The notes under the pieces: generated by a model
What the model was told of the DNA's origin: nothing
Databases searched by the model: none
Seen by the model: only the letters and a program-made list of their open reading frames with translations
In this document: positions 45,743-54,984 of the stretch, in pieces
Layout of the letters: each line of letters begins with the position of its first letter
Numbering within the stretch: position 1 is the stretch's first letter
Assembly: GCF_009830945.1 (NCBI RefSeq)
Contig: NZ_VWVV01000011.1
Span: forward strand, 1 to 64,000
From: Nocardiopsis sp. FR4
Lineage (GTDB): Bacteria > Actinomycetota > Actinomycetes > Streptosporangiales > Streptosporangiaceae
Direction of reading: 5' to 3'
DNA: 64,000 bases
Position numbers and translations under genes: made by a program

Positions 45743-46624
45743 TCACTCCTTCAGACCGGCCAGGAAGTCCGTCAGTTCCGCCAGGAAGCGTTCGTGCGCC
45801 TCCAGCTGGGCCCAGTGACCGCAGTCGGAGACCAGCGCGAGCCGGGCGTTCGGCATCCGGCGCACGGCCTCGCGCGATCCCTCGGGCGGCACCAGCGGGT
45901 CGTTCCGCCCGTGGAAGAACAGGGCGGGAACGGTGATCCGCCCCACCAGCGGCAGCAGGTTGTTGCGCATGGAACGCGGACCGATCACGGCCTGGTTGTA
46001 GCGCAGGTACCCCAGGCCCGCGTCCGCGCGCAGCGCCTCCCGGCGGAACTCCCGGACCACCTCGTCCGGGAGGGCGGAGACGTCCCTGACGACCGTGCGC
46101 AGCGCGGTCCCGACGAAGCGGTTGGCCAGCCTCGCGGCGGGCAGCAGGACCCGGTCGGGCAGACGGGTGAACAGCCACGCCGCCCGCTGCGCGGTCCGGC
46201 CGCGCAGGGCCGGCACGAGACCGCCCGGGGCGATCAGCACGATGCCCCGGACCAGCCGCGGGTGGCGCAGGGCGAGGTTGAGCACGGTGTCGCCGCCCAT
46301 GGACACGCCCACCGCCACCACGTCGGCCAGCCCCAGCTCCGACGCGAGCGCCGCCACGAAGTCGGCCTGCCGCTCGGGCCCGCCGACCGGATCGATGCCC
46401 GTCGTGCCGCCGAACCCCGGCAGGTCGGGGGCGACCACGTGGTACTTCCGCGACAACGGGGCGAACAGGCGGTACCAGGAGATCGCCGCGTTGTCCGAGC
46501 TCCCGCCGTGCACCAGGAGCAGCGCCGGTCCGCGGGGGGAACCTCCCCGCAGGACCCGAACGCTTCCGCCCTCCAGGGGAACGCGCTCCACCTCCGCACC
46601 GGGAGGCAGCAGTGGTGTGTTCAT
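45743..46624 (-). CDS. Alpha/beta hydrolase
   Basis: 293 residues. The nucleophile elbow is GVSMGG near 108, the acid is in HGRNDPLVP and the His is in SDCGHWAQLEAHERF, with oxyanion stretch LLVHGGSSDNAAISW. It resembles ring-cleavage-product or haloalkane-type hydrolases, but the substrate is unknown. Probably cotranscribed with the upstream FMN enzyme. Confidence 0.88.
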   Translation of the reverse strand: MNTPLLPPGAEVERVPLEGGSVRVLRGGSPRGPALLLVHGGSSDNAAISWYRLFAPLSRKYHVVAPDLPGFGGTTGIDPVGGPERQADFVAALASELGLADVVAVGVSMGGDTVLNLALRHPRLVRGIVLIAPGGLVPALRGRTAQRAAWLFTRLPDRVLLPAARLANRFVGTALRTVVRDVSALPDEVVREFRREALRADAGLGYLRYNQAVIGPRSMRNNLLPLVGRITVPALFFHGRNDPLVPPEGSREAVRRMPNARLALVSDCGHWAQLEAHERFLAELTDFLAGLKE

Positions 46625-46682
46625 GGTCTCTCCTCCACGGGAAGTGCGGTCACGCGGGGCGGGACGGACGTGCGGTACCCGG

Positions 46683-47846
46683 TCAGCGGCGCGCGACGTC
46701 GCTCCTGTCCAGGTCGGCCGCGTCCCGGCCCATCAGCTCGGCGGTGATCTGCAGTTCCGCCAGGGTCGCGCGCAGCACGTGCTCCACACCCGCCGCACCG
46801 GCCACGGCCAGCCCGTACACCCACGGCCGCCCCAACAGCACCGCCTTGGCGCCCAGGGCCATCGCCACGGCCACGTCCGCGCCCGAGCGCACACCGGAGT
46901 CGAACAGCACCGTGGCGCGGTCGCCGACCGCGTCCACCACCTCGGGCAGGGCGTCCAGGGCGGCCACCGCGTTGTCGACCTGCCGTCCGCCGTGGTTGCT
47001 CACCACGATCCCGTCCACGCCCGCCGCCACGAGGTCGGCGGCCTCGTCCCCGCGCACCACCCCCTTGACCAGCACGGGAAGGTCCGTCCACCGGCGGATC
47101 CGTGCGATGTTGTCGGTGCTCAGGGACGGGTTGGCGAAGGCGCCGAGGAAGTGGAACACCGCCTCGGTGAACACCCCGCCCGGCTCCGGGTCGGCCTTCA
47201 ACCGCGACCGGAACTCCGGATCGCTGAAGTAGTTCGCCGTGCCCTGGCTGCGCAGGAACGGCAGGTGGCCCAGAGCCAGGTCGCGCGGACGCCAGCCCAG
47301 CCGCCTGGTGTCGGAGGTGACCACGACCGCCCGTGCCCCGGCCGCCGTCGCCCGCCGCACGAACGACTCCGCCAGCGCGTCGTCGCTGGGCCAGTACAGC
47401 TGGTACCACCACGCGTCCACGGCCTCGGCGACCTCCTCCATCGGCGTCGACGCGGCGGTGGAGAGCACCATGGGCACCCCGAGCGCGTTGGCTCCCCTGG
47501 CCACGGCCAGCTCCGCCTCCTCGTGCACCTGCTCCAGCACCCCGATCGGCGCGGTCAGCAACGGGGTGGGGTAGCGCTCCCCGAACAGGGTGACCTCCAG
47601 GTCGCCGGACCCCTCCGACCCCGGGCGCAGGGTGCGCGGGCGCAGCGCGTAGCGCTCGAAGGCCGCCACGTTGGCCCGTGCGGTCCGCTCGCGTCCGGCG
47701 CTGCCCTCCACGTAACCGAACGGCCCCGGTTCCATGGCGCGCTCGGCCAGGTCGCGCAGATCCTCGTGGTGGTAGGGCAGTTCGGGGAGCCTGCCGTTGG
47801 TCGCGTCGGCGTAGACGCCGTCCTGGTACCGGGCGTAGTCGCTCAT
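46683..47846 (-). CDS. FMN-dependent alpha-hydroxy-acid oxidizing protein (lactate 2-monooxygenase-like)
   Basis: 387 residues. TIM-barrel FMN enzyme with the catalytic HGGR in IVVSNHGGRQVDNA, the FMN-binding LTAPIGVLEQVHEE, WWYQLYWPSDD, and DSGVRSGADVAVAMALGAKAVLLGRPW. The extended insertion GHLPFLRSQGTANYFSDPEF is like lactate 2-monooxygenases, which convert lactate to acetate, CO2 and water. The specific substrate is not proven. Confidence 0.88.
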   Translation of the reverse strand: MSDYARYQDGVYADATNGRLPELPYHHEDLRDLAERAMEPGPFGYVEGSAGRERTARANVAAFERYALRPRTLRPGSEGSGDLEVTLFGERYPTPLLTAPIGVLEQVHEEAELAVARGANALGVPMVLSTAASTPMEEVAEAVDAWWYQLYWPSDDALAESFVRRATAAGARAVVVTSDTRRLGWRPRDLALGHLPFLRSQGTANYFSDPEFRSRLKADPEPGGVFTEAVFHFLGAFANPSLSTDNIARIRRWTDLPVLVKGVVRGDEAADLVAAGVDGIVVSNHGGRQVDNAVAALDALPEVVDAVGDRATVLFDSGVRSGADVAVAMALGAKAVLLGRPWVYGLAVAGAAGVEHVLRATLAELQITAELMGRDAADLDRSDVARR

Positions 47847-47996
47847 GTTTCCTCAAGTGGCGCCGGGGCGCCGGGTACGGGCGCCGCGGGGCACGGCGCG
47901 GGGCGGGCGGGGCGGGAGGCCGGGGCGGACCCCGGCCGCTCCCGCGGCCGTCGAGCCGTTCGCGCCGACCGGCTCTGGGCGGATGCTACCGCGCGC

Positions 47997-49814
47997 TCAC
48001 GTGAGCGGGGCCACCCGGGCCGACTCCTCCTCGGGGGCCGCGATGCGCAGCGCCGCCACCAGCTCCCGGTAGAGGCCGTCCCGTTCCAGGAGCTCCACGT
48101 GCGTGCCCCGGGCCCGCACCCGCCCCTCCGCCATGAGCACGATCGTGTCGGCCCCGACCACCGTGGACAGCCGGTGCGCGATGGTTACCACGGCGGCCCG
48201 GTCGGCGTGCTCGCGCACGCTCTCGGTGACGGCGGCCTCGGTGATCGCGTCCACCTGCGAGGTGGCCTCGTCCAGGAGCAGCACGTCCGGCGAGCGCAGC
48301 AGCGCGCGGGCCAGGGCGATCCGCTGGCGCTGCCCGCCGGAGAAGGACGTGGCCTCCACGACGGTGTCCAGTCCCTCCGGCAGGGCGTCGACCTTGTCCG
48401 ACAGCCGCACCCGCTCCAGCACCCGGCGGACCTCCTCCTCGGTGGACTCGGGGCGGCTGAACAGCAGGTTCTCCCGCAGGGTGCCCGGCACGACCGGGGC
48501 GTCCTGCTCGACGTAGGCGAAGCGGTCGCGCACCTGTCCCGGGGTCAGCTCCCGGTAGGGCGTTCCGTCCAGGAACAGCTGACCCTCCTCGGGTTCGAGG
48601 AAGCGCAGCAGCAGGGAGAACACCGTGGTCTTGCCCGCTCCGGAGGGGCCCACGATCGCCGTGTGGCCCCGCCGGGGCAGGACCAGGTCCACCCCCTCCA
48701 CCGCGGGTTCGGCGCCGGGCCCGTAGCGGGCGGTGACCCCGCGCAGCTCCAGCAGCGGGCCCCGGGAGGGGCCTCCTCCGCCGGTCCCGGCCGCCGGGGC
48801 CCGGGCGGAGGGTTCGAGGGGGAGGGCCTCCACCTCGCGGATACGCCTGGCGGCGGCCACGCCCGACTGGAGCGTGGTGATGCTCTGGGACAGCTCCATG
48901 ACCGGGTTCATCAGGGTGAAGGCGTACAGCAGGAACGCGATGAGCGAGGACACCTCCAGGTCCCCGGAGGTCACCCGCAGCGCGCCCACGTCCAGGATGG
49001 TGATGATGGCCAGCTGGACACCGCCGAAGGCCACCGTCCAGGAGACCGCCTGGCGCCGCACCGCGCGCACGCCCTGCCGCGCCGCCTCCTCGGCGTGCTC
49101 CAGGATCCGCTCTCCCAGCCGCTCCTCGGCGCGGCTGACCCGGACCGTGCGGATGGCCCGCAGCGCCCCGTCGAGCACACCGCCCATGAGGCCCAGGGAG
49201 TTCTGCGCCCGCTCCTGGGCCCGGGCCAGGGCGGGCATCAGCGTCAGGAACAGGACGGTGACGACGACCACCGCCGTGAATGTGACAGCGAGCAGCACCA
49301 GGTCCAGGAACCCCATCATCACCAGGGTTCCCACCAGCAGCACACCCCCGTTGATGAGGCTGATGACGCTGCTGGAGGCGGCCTCGCGCAGGAGCACGGT
49401 GTCGGAGGTGGCCCGGGTGACGAGCTCACCGGAGGGGCGGCGCGACAGCGGCAGGAGCGCCGCCCGGAAGTAGCGGCGCACGAGCGAGGCGCGCGCGTCC
49501 AGCACCACCCTCTCCGCGACGGTCCCCAGCAGGATCCAGTGCCAGAGGCCGAACCCCATGCCCAGCAGGAACAGCCCCAGCAGGAGGAGGACGGGACCGA
49601 GGAGGCCGCCTCCCCCGGAGACGGTGTCCAGGACGAGCTTGATGACCATCGGGTTGGCCAGTTCGAGCGCCGAACCGAGCAGGGCCAGCACCAGGCCCAG
49701 GGCGAGCGCGCCCCGGTGCGGGCGCACGAAGGACCACAGCACCCGTAACTGGGCCAGGCGGGGTTCGGAAGCACCCGAGGGCGATTCGTTGTCTATCTCA
49801 GAAGGATCATTCAT
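47997..49814 (-). CDS. ABC exporter (fused permease-ATPase)
   Basis: 605 residues. Six-helix membrane domain (1-310), then the ATPase with Walker A GPSGAGKTT near 395, Q-loop YVEQDAP, signature FSGGQRQR, Walker B LLLDEATSQVD and H-loop AHRLS. It forms a homodimeric or heterodimeric drug/lipid exporter. It is divergent from a TetR gene with an operator between. Its start at 49814 lies close to that operator. Confidence 0.92.
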   Translation of the reverse strand: MNDPSEIDNESPSGASEPRLAQLRVLWSFVRPHRGALALGLVLALLGSALELANPMVIKLVLDTVSGGGGLLGPVLLLLGLFLLGMGFGLWHWILLGTVAERVVLDARASLVRRYFRAALLPLSRRPSGELVTRATSDTVLLREAASSSVISLINGGVLLVGTLVMMGFLDLVLLAVTFTAVVVVTVLFLTLMPALARAQERAQNSLGLMGGVLDGALRAIRTVRVSRAEERLGERILEHAEEAARQGVRAVRRQAVSWTVAFGGVQLAIITILDVGALRVTSGDLEVSSLIAFLLYAFTLMNPVMELSQSITTLQSGVAAARRIREVEALPLEPSARAPAAGTGGGGPSRGPLLELRGVTARYGPGAEPAVEGVDLVLPRRGHTAIVGPSGAGKTTVFSLLLRFLEPEEGQLFLDGTPYRELTPGQVRDRFAYVEQDAPVVPGTLRENLLFSRPESTEEEVRRVLERVRLSDKVDALPEGLDTVVEATSFSGGQRQRIALARALLRSPDVLLLDEATSQVDAITEAAVTESVREHADRAAVVTIAHRLSTVVGADTIVLMAEGRVRARGTHVELLERDGLYRELVAALRIAAPEEESARVAPLT

Positions 49815-49830
49815 GATCCAAAGTAGGTCA

Positions 49831-49854
49831 TGGTTGACCGATTCGTGTCAACCA
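49831..49854. promoter_or_regulatory. TetR operator between ABC exporter and regulator
   Basis: TGGTTGAC (49831-49838) and GTCAACCA (49847-49854) are perfectly inverted over an 8-base spacer. It sits in the 66-base divergent region and includes a -35-like TTGACC. Confidence 0.7.
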
Positions 49855-49880
49855 ATTATCAGCGAGCCTAGGATGGGCGC

Positions 49881-50468
49881 ATGGTGAAGAGCGCTCCCGC
49901 GGAGGAAGAGACCAGGGCCCGGGCCCGGACGCGTCGCGCGATCCTGGAGGCGGCGGTGGAGGTACTGGCGGAGAGCCCCTCGGCGCCGCTGTCCGAGGTG
50001 GCCAGAACCGCCGGGGTGGCGCGCAGCACCCTCCAGCGCTACTTCGCCGAGCGCGCCGACCTGGTCCGCGCCCTCGGCGAGTACGCCGAAGAGCTCATCA
50101 ACGAGGCCACCAAGCGGGCGCGCACCACCGAGGGCACCGGACTGGAGGCGTTCCGGCGGCTCATCCCCGAGTACTTCGGGCTCCAGCGGGTGGTCATGCT
50201 CGCGTTCGGCGGCGAGGAGACGTGGGAAGAGGACGCCGAGTGGGGGCCCGCCGACCTGGCCCTGCGCTCGCTCGTCGAACGCGGCCACGCCGACGGCAGC
50301 ATCGACCCCGAGGTCACGCCGGGCTGGGCGCGGCAGATCCTGTGGGCCGGTCTCTACGCGGCGTGGACCTACGTCAACGTCGAGGGCACGTCCGCCTACG
50401 AGGCACTCAACCTCTGCGTGCGCTCGCTGGTCAAGGCCGTGGCCGCCGAGGGCCGGGGACGCGCCTGA
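49881..50468 (+). CDS. TetR family transcriptional regulator
   Basis: 195 residues. The HTH is PLSEVARTAGVARSTLQRYFAERADLVRALG (about 37-67). Ligand domain unassigned. Likely represses itself and the divergent exporter in response to a drug or metabolite. Confidence 0.9.
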   Translation: MVKSAPAEEETRARARTRRAILEAAVEVLAESPSAPLSEVARTAGVARSTLQRYFAERADLVRALGEYAEELINEATKRARTTEGTGLEAFRRLIPEYFGLQRVVMLAFGGEETWEEDAEWGPADLALRSLVERGHADGSIDPEVTPGWARQILWAGLYAAWTYVNVEGTSAYEALNLCVRSLVKAVAAEGRGRA

Positions 50469-50492
50469 GCGGCTGGGGGAGATCCCGCGGGG

Positions 50493-50813
50493 CTACAGGT
50501 AGAGCCCGGTGCCCCGCTCGGGGGCCTCGTTGGCGACGGCGTGCACGTCGCGCTCGCGCAGGATCACGTAGCGCTCCCCGTTCAGCTCGACCTCGCCCTG
50601 CTCCTCGGGGTCGAAGAGCACGCGGTCCCCGGTCTTGACGTGGCGGGCGCCGGTTCCGGCACCGACGACCTCACCCCACGCGAGCCGGGTCGCCAGCTTG
50701 ACCGTGTCCGGGATGACCAGACCGGCACTGCTGCGCCGCTCGCTCTTGTCCGGGACCGCCTTCACCAACAGGCGGTCGTGGAGCATCTGGATCTCAAGCT
50801 TTGATTCGGGCAC
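50493..50813 (-). CDS. GroES-like co-chaperonin, short paralogue
   Basis: About 106 residues from the GTG at 50813 (VPESKLEIQMLHDRLLVK); ATG 50783 is an alternative. The GroES beta-barrel signatures LHDRLLVKAVPDKSERRSSAGLVIPDT, GEVVGAGTGARHVKTGDRVLFDPEEQGEVELNGERYVILRERDV are present. No groEL is adjacent, so this is a paralogue separate from the groESL operon. Confidence 0.87.
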   Translation of the reverse strand: MPESKLEIQMLHDRLLVKAVPDKSERRSSAGLVIPDTVKLATRLAWGEVVGAGTGARHVKTGDRVLFDPEEQGEVELNGERYVILRERDVHAVANEAPERGTGLYL

Positions 50814-50939
50814 CACTCCAGGGTATGCGCCCCCAAACCGGCCACCGTCCGTCCACCCCGCGGCCCCGGCGTCGCAACCCACTCCCAACCTCCGGTACAG
50901 TATTCACATCGCCGAGCGGGGAAACCGCCCGGCACACCA

Positions 50940-51012
50940 GGGGCTATGGCGCAGTTGGTAGCGCGCCTCCATGGCATGGAGGAGGTCTGGGGTTCGAATC
51001 CCCATAGCTCCA
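50940..51012 (+). tRNA. tRNA-Ala(GGC), copy 2
   Basis: Identical in all 73 bases to the copy at 35272: same stems, anticodon GGC and discriminator A, and no encoded CCA. Confidence 0.97.
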
Positions 51013-51021
51013 CTCGACTCC

Positions 51022-51075
51022 GGGACGACCCCGCTCGCGCGTGACCGCGCCAGCCGGGTCGTCCCGTCGTTTCTC
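51022..51075 (+). terminator. Terminator of tRNA-Ala copy 2
   Basis: 10-pair perfect stem GGGACGACCC (51022-51031) with 51056-51065, then cgtcgtttctcc. It is part of the tRNA-linked repeat that continues to about 51150. Confidence 0.72.
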
Positions 51076-51176
51076 CGGGGGACTCCCCCGACCCCCGGTG
51101 TGCCGCTCGGCCGCCGCGCCTCACGGCACGGCCGTGGTCGCGGTGGTCCTTCGGCTTCCGGGCTGTGGTCGGGCCC

Positions 51177-52058
51177 TCAGGACGGGCGGGTGTCGCTGCG
51201 GGCCCGCAGGGCCCGGATGACGGCGGCCATGTCCTCGTGGCCGTGCCCCATCGCGTCGGTCTCCCCGTAGAGCTCCTCGCAGGCGTACAGCAGCGGGGAG
51301 GCGATCCCCGCCGTGCGGGCCGCGTCGGCGATGAGGCGGCTGTTCTTCCACACGTCGCTGATCGCCGCCTGGACCGTGAAGTCCCCGCCGACCAGCTTGG
51401 CCGTCTTGGCCCGGGAGACCTCGCTCGCCATCGGACCCGCGTCGAGCACGTCCAGCAGGCGGTCCAGGTCGAGCCCGTGGCGTTCGGCGAAGTGCACCGA
51501 CTCGGCCAGCCCGGTCACCAGCGTCACCAGGAACACGTTCACGGCGAGCTTCATCAGCAGCCCACCGGGTACGGCCCCGCAGTCGAACGACTCCCGGCAC
51601 ATCGGCGCCAGCAGGGGAGTGACCTCCTTCACCGCCGCCTCCCGCCCGGCGAGCATCGCCACGAGCCGCCCCGCCTCGGCGGGTCCGCGCGAGCCGGAGA
51701 CCGGAGCCTCCACGTAACGGCCCCCGGCGGCCTCCAGGGCCGCCTCCAGCTCCCGCGAGTAGGCCGGGGAGACCGTGCTGGTCTGCACCACCGTGCGCCC
51801 GGCGACCTCCACGCCGAAGCCCCGCGGGCCGCGACCGAGGACCTCGTCGGTGGCCCGCTCGTCGGTCAGCATGAGGAACACGGTCTCCGCCCGTCCGAAC
51901 ACCTCGGCGGGCGATCCGGCGACGGCCGCGCCCAGACCGGCCAGCGGACGGCACCGGGACGCCGTCCTGTTCCACACGACCAGTGGCGTGCCCGCCCTGG
52001 CCAGGTTCAGGGCCATGGCCTGGCCCATGACGCCCAGGCCGACGAAACCGACTCCCAT
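51177..52058 (-). CDS. NAD(P)-dependent beta-hydroxyacid dehydrogenase
   Basis: 293 residues. The Rossmann motif [11 protein letters not shown] is at the N-terminus. The substrate motif [16 protein letters not shown] and the catalytic Lys in [10 protein letters not shown] (near 171) identify the 3-hydroxyisobutyrate/6-phosphogluconate dehydrogenase family. It follows the MocR-type regulator on the same strand and may be its target. Confidence 0.88.
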   Translation of the reverse strand: MGVGFVGLGVMGQAMALNLARAGTPLVVWNRTASRCRPLAGLGAAVAGSPAEVFGRAETVFLMLTDERATDEVLGRGPRGFGVEVAGRTVVQTSTVSPAYSRELEAALEAAGGRYVEAPVSGSRGPAEAGRLVAMLAGREAAVKEVTPLLAPMCRESFDCGAVPGGLLMKLAVNVFLVTLVTGLAESVHFAERHGLDLDRLLDVLDAGPMASEVSRAKTAKLVGGDFTVQAAISDVWKNSRLIADAARTAGIASPLLYACEELYGETDAMGHGHEDMAAVIRALRARSDTRPS

Positions 52059-52133
52059 GGTGGCTCCCCTCGTGTCCGGACACCGTTGTAGTCCGGGCGT
52101 CGGAGGCCGGTCTTGAAGGTTTGTGATCGACCC

Positions 52134-53558
52134 TCAGACGACGTCCGGCAGGTGATCCGCCGGTGGGGCCGGCGGCAGGAGGGACCAGCAGTCGGCCAGT
52201 GCCGCCACCCCGGCGCGCAACCGGTCCGGCTCGGCGGTGAAGGGCAGGCGTACGAACCTCTCCTGCGAGCCGTCGACGGCGAACCGCGGACCGGCCGAGA
52301 GCGCGATGCCCCTGGAGCGGCAGACGAGTGCGAGCGCGGAACTGAGCGGCTGCCCCAGGCCCACCCACAGGGACAGGCCGCCGGAAGGCGCGGGCACTCC
52401 CCACTCGGGGATCCGCTCGCGCAGCAGGGAGGACAGCAGCCCGCGCCGCTCGCGCAGCTGTTCGGAGCGCCGGCGCAGCAGTTCGGGAAGGCGGTCCAGG
52501 ACTCCGCGGGCGACCAACTGCTCCAACCACGGCGTTCCCAGGTCATGGGAGGGACGCGCCCGGACCAGCTGGTCGATGACCTCCGTGTCCGCGCGCACCC
52601 AGCCCAGGCGCAGACCGCCCCACACGCTCTTGCTCAGGGAGCCCACCGTCACCGTGCCCGAGGGCAGGTACCGGGCCAGCGGCCCGTCGTCCCAGGGCCG
52701 GTCGACACCGAGGTCGGCCGTGGTCTCGTCCACCAGCAGGACGGTGCCGGTGCGGGCGGCGACCGCCGCGACGCGCTCGCGCAGCTCCGGCGGCATCGAC
52801 GCGCCGGTCGGGTTGTGGAAGTCCGGGACCAGGTAGGCCAGCGACGGGCGGGACCGCTCCAGGACGGCCGTGAGGTGGTCGCCGTCCCAGCCGTGCACGG
52901 ACACGGGGGTCGTGACCAGCCTGGCCCCGGCCTCCCGCAGCGCCTCACAGGCGTGGGGGTAGGTCGGTGACTCGACCAGGACGCGGTCCGCCCGGCTGAC
53001 GAGGGCGCGTGCGGTGAGCGCGATGGCGTGCTGTCCGCCCATGGTGACCATCACCTGCTCGGGCGTGGTGGGCAGCCCCCGGTCGGTGTAGCGGTCGGCG
53101 ATGCGACCGCGCAGCTCGCGGTCGCCCCACAGGTCGAGCCCGGGGCCGTCCAGGGCCAGGGGCACCGCCGCGGCGGCCTCGGCCATGATCTCCTCCAGCC
53201 CGGCGATCGGGGGCGGGACCGCGTGCGCGAAGTCGACGGCGGGCGGGGCGGAGGCGGATCGCGGGGGCAGCGTCGTGACGCTGCCCGAGCCGCGCACGCT
53301 CACCAGGTGCCCGGAGGCGCGCAGCGACCGGTACGCCGCGACGACCGTGGACCGGCTGCGGCCGAGCTCGGCGGCCAGCTCGCGCTCCGAGGGCAGCTGG
53401 GTCCGGGTGGGCACGCGCCCGTCGACCACCAGGAGCCGGATCCGGTCAGCCAGGGCCGCGTAGACGCTCGGGCCGTTCTCCCACTCACCGAGCAGGGAGG
53501 ACAGGCGCCGGGCGGACAACCGGGTTCGGGCGTGTGCGGCGACGGGCATGCGGTCCAC
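52134..53558 (-). CDS. MocR-type regulator (GntR HTH fused to aminotransferase)
   Basis: 474 residues. An N-terminal GntR winged helix (QLPSERELAAELGRSRSTVVAAYRSLRASGHL, about 54-86) is fused to a fold-type I aminotransferase domain with PLP lysine in SLSKSVWGGLRLGW. The start is GTG at 53558 (or ATG 53549). MocR proteins usually regulate neighbouring genes through PLP or an amino compound. Confidence 0.9.
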   Translation of the reverse strand: MDRMPVAAHARTRLSARRLSSLLGEWENGPSVYAALADRIRLLVVDGRVPTRTQLPSERELAAELGRSRSTVVAAYRSLRASGHLVSVRGSGSVTTLPPRSASAPPAVDFAHAVPPPIAGLEEIMAEAAAAVPLALDGPGLDLWGDRELRGRIADRYTDRGLPTTPEQVMVTMGGQHAIALTARALVSRADRVLVESPTYPHACEALREAGARLVTTPVSVHGWDGDHLTAVLERSRPSLAYLVPDFHNPTGASMPPELRERVAAVAARTGTVLLVDETTADLGVDRPWDDGPLARYLPSGTVTVGSLSKSVWGGLRLGWVRADTEVIDQLVRARPSHDLGTPWLEQLVARGVLDRLPELLRRRSEQLRERRGLLSSLLRERIPEWGVPAPSGGLSLWVGLGQPLSSALALVCRSRGIALSAGPRFAVDGSQERFVRLPFTAEPDRLRAGVAALADCWSLLPPAPPADHLPDVV

Positions 53559-53633
53559 TGTAGGCGCGTTGGACCGTTGTCACCGGCGGCCGGACCGGCT
53601 GGGATGGCCGGGAAGGGCGTTCCGGAGGAAGCG

Positions 53634-54548
53634 GTGGTACGGGTGGCGGTGGGCGGGCTGGAGAGGTCCCGGTTGCGCGTCGGAACGGGGACCGAGGGCA
53701 TCGAGCGCCTGGAGGCGTTCCTGGTGCGCTCGGCGTTCGCCGCGCACCGCCACGACACCTACGGCATCGGCGTCACCCTGGGCGGCGTGCTGTCCTTCGG
53801 CTACCGGGGGCGGCGGCACACCTGTCGGCCGGGCCAGGTCTGCGTGCTCCACCCCGACGAGGTCCACGACGGGGCCCCGGGGACGGGGGAGGGCGTGCGC
53901 TACCGGATCCTGCGCGTGGACCCCGCGGTGGTACAGGAGGCGCTCGGCGGCGTCCGGCTGCCCTTCGTGGCGGACCCCGTGCTGGAACCGGAGCGGGCGG
54001 GCGCGCCGCTGCTGGACTGGCTGCTCGACATCGACACCCCGCTCGGTGAGGCCGAGCGGACGGAGGTGGTCTGCCTGGTGGCCGACCTGCTGGCGGGCCC
54101 GGGCGCGTCCGGAGGGGAGCGGCTGGCCCTGGGCGCACTGCGCCGGGCGCGCGACCTCATCGCCTCCGACCCGGCCGTCCGGCACTCGGCGGCGGAGCTG
54201 GAGTCGGCCGCCGGGCTGGACCGGTGGACGCTCGCCCGCCAGTTCCGCGCCGCGTTCGGAACCAGCCCGACCCGGTTCCGCACCATGCGCCAACTCGACC
54301 TGGTGCGGCGGCTGGCGGCCGGGGGCACACCGCTGAGCGAGGCGGCGACCGCGGCCGGTTTCGCCGACCAGAGCCACATGAGCCGCATGTTCAAGCGCGC
54401 CTACGGGATGACCCCGTCCGTGTGGACGGCGGCGTCCGGGGCGGCCCGGCCCGGTCCGCGGCGTCCACGAAGGCCAGGAGCCGAGGGTCCCCCGACACCA
54501 GGCGCTCCACCTCCTCGCCTCCGTCACAGCGGCACAGGGCGACCGTGA
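53634..54548 (+). CDS. AraC family transcriptional regulator
   Basis: 304 residues from the GTG at 53634, five bases after GGAGG. The N-terminal cupin (HRHDTYGIGVTLGGVLSF, CRPGQVCVLHPDEVHDG) is followed by the AraC DNA-binding domain (DRWTLARQFRAAFGTSPTRFRTMRQLDLVRRLAAG, then FADQSHMSRMFKRAYGMTPSVW). The last 36 residues, Pro/Arg-rich, are antisense to the small conserved gene 54391-54645. Confidence 0.88.
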   Translation: MVRVAVGGLERSRLRVGTGTEGIERLEAFLVRSAFAAHRHDTYGIGVTLGGVLSFGYRGRRHTCRPGQVCVLHPDEVHDGAPGTGEGVRYRILRVDPAVVQEALGGVRLPFVADPVLEPERAGAPLLDWLLDIDTPLGEAERTEVVCLVADLLAGPGASGGERLALGALRRARDLIASDPAVRHSAAELESAAGLDRWTLARQFRAAFGTSPTRFRTMRQLDLVRRLAAGGTPLSEAATAAGFADQSHMSRMFKRAYGMTPSVWTAASGAARPGPRRPRRPGAEGPPTPGAPPPRLRHSGTGRP

Positions 54549-54645
54549 CCCGGCCGGGGGAGCGCTCCACCACCCGCCACACGGCACCGTGCTCCTCCCA
54601 GCGCCTCAACACCGCGACCGGGTCCTGCCGTGCCTCACCGTCCAT
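54391..54645 (-). CDS. Small conserved actinobacterial protein
   Basis: 84 residues from the ATG at 54645. The core DPVAVLRRWEEHGAVWRVVERSPGRVTVALCRCDGGEEVERLVSGDPRLLAFVD resembles a family of short uncharacterised actinobacterial proteins; no function is known to me. The last 25 residues are not conserved-looking and are antisense to the end of the AraC gene, giving a 158-base convergent overlap. Confidence 0.7.
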   Translation of the reverse strand: MDGEARQDPVAVLRRWEEHGAVWRVVERSPGRVTVALCRCDGGEEVERLVSGDPRLLAFVDAADRAGPPRTPPSTRTGSSRRRA

Positions 54646-54776
54646 GCCCTCCCCGTTCCCCGCACCGGCCGGGGGTGAACACGGGCGGAGGAGGGCGTGT
54701 GGGCTGTCCGACACCGGCCGCGGCCATCGCACCCTCCCGCATCCGATAGACTGAGCACCGTTGCCGCAAGGCACAC

Positions 54777-54849
54777 GGGGCTATGGCGCAGTTGGTAGCG
54801 CGCCTCCATGGCATGGAGGAGGTCTGGGGTTCGAATCCCCATAGCTCCA
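54777..54849 (+). tRNA. tRNA-Ala(GGC), copy 3
   Basis: Identical in all 73 bases to the copies at 35272 and 50940. Anticodon GGC, discriminator A, CCA not encoded. Confidence 0.97.
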
Positions 54850-54856
54850 CGGACTC

Positions 54857-54911
54857 AGGACGATCCTGCTCGGGGGCCTTCGGCCGCCTCGCCGGGTCGT
54901 CCTTCGTTTTT
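54857..54911 (+). terminator. Terminator of tRNA-Ala copy 3
   Basis: 10-pair stem AGGACGATCC (54857-54866) with 54894-54903 (one T-G pair), followed by ttcgttttt. Repeat sequence continues to about 54975. Confidence 0.78.
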
Positions 54912-54984
54912 CCCGGGGGGAGACCCCCGAGCCCCCGGTGCGCCGCTCGGCCGCCGCGCCTCGCGGCCGCGGAGGCGGACCTTC

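Noticed and set aside
46095..49748. Plus-strand frame of 1217 codons opposite the hydrolase, oxidase and ABC genes
   Set aside because: Runs through three genes on the other strand and has no homology-like blocks.
35272..51012. Integrative element between two tRNA-Ala copies
   Set aside because: No integrase, excisionase or attachment-site truncation; both tRNA genes and terminators are complete.
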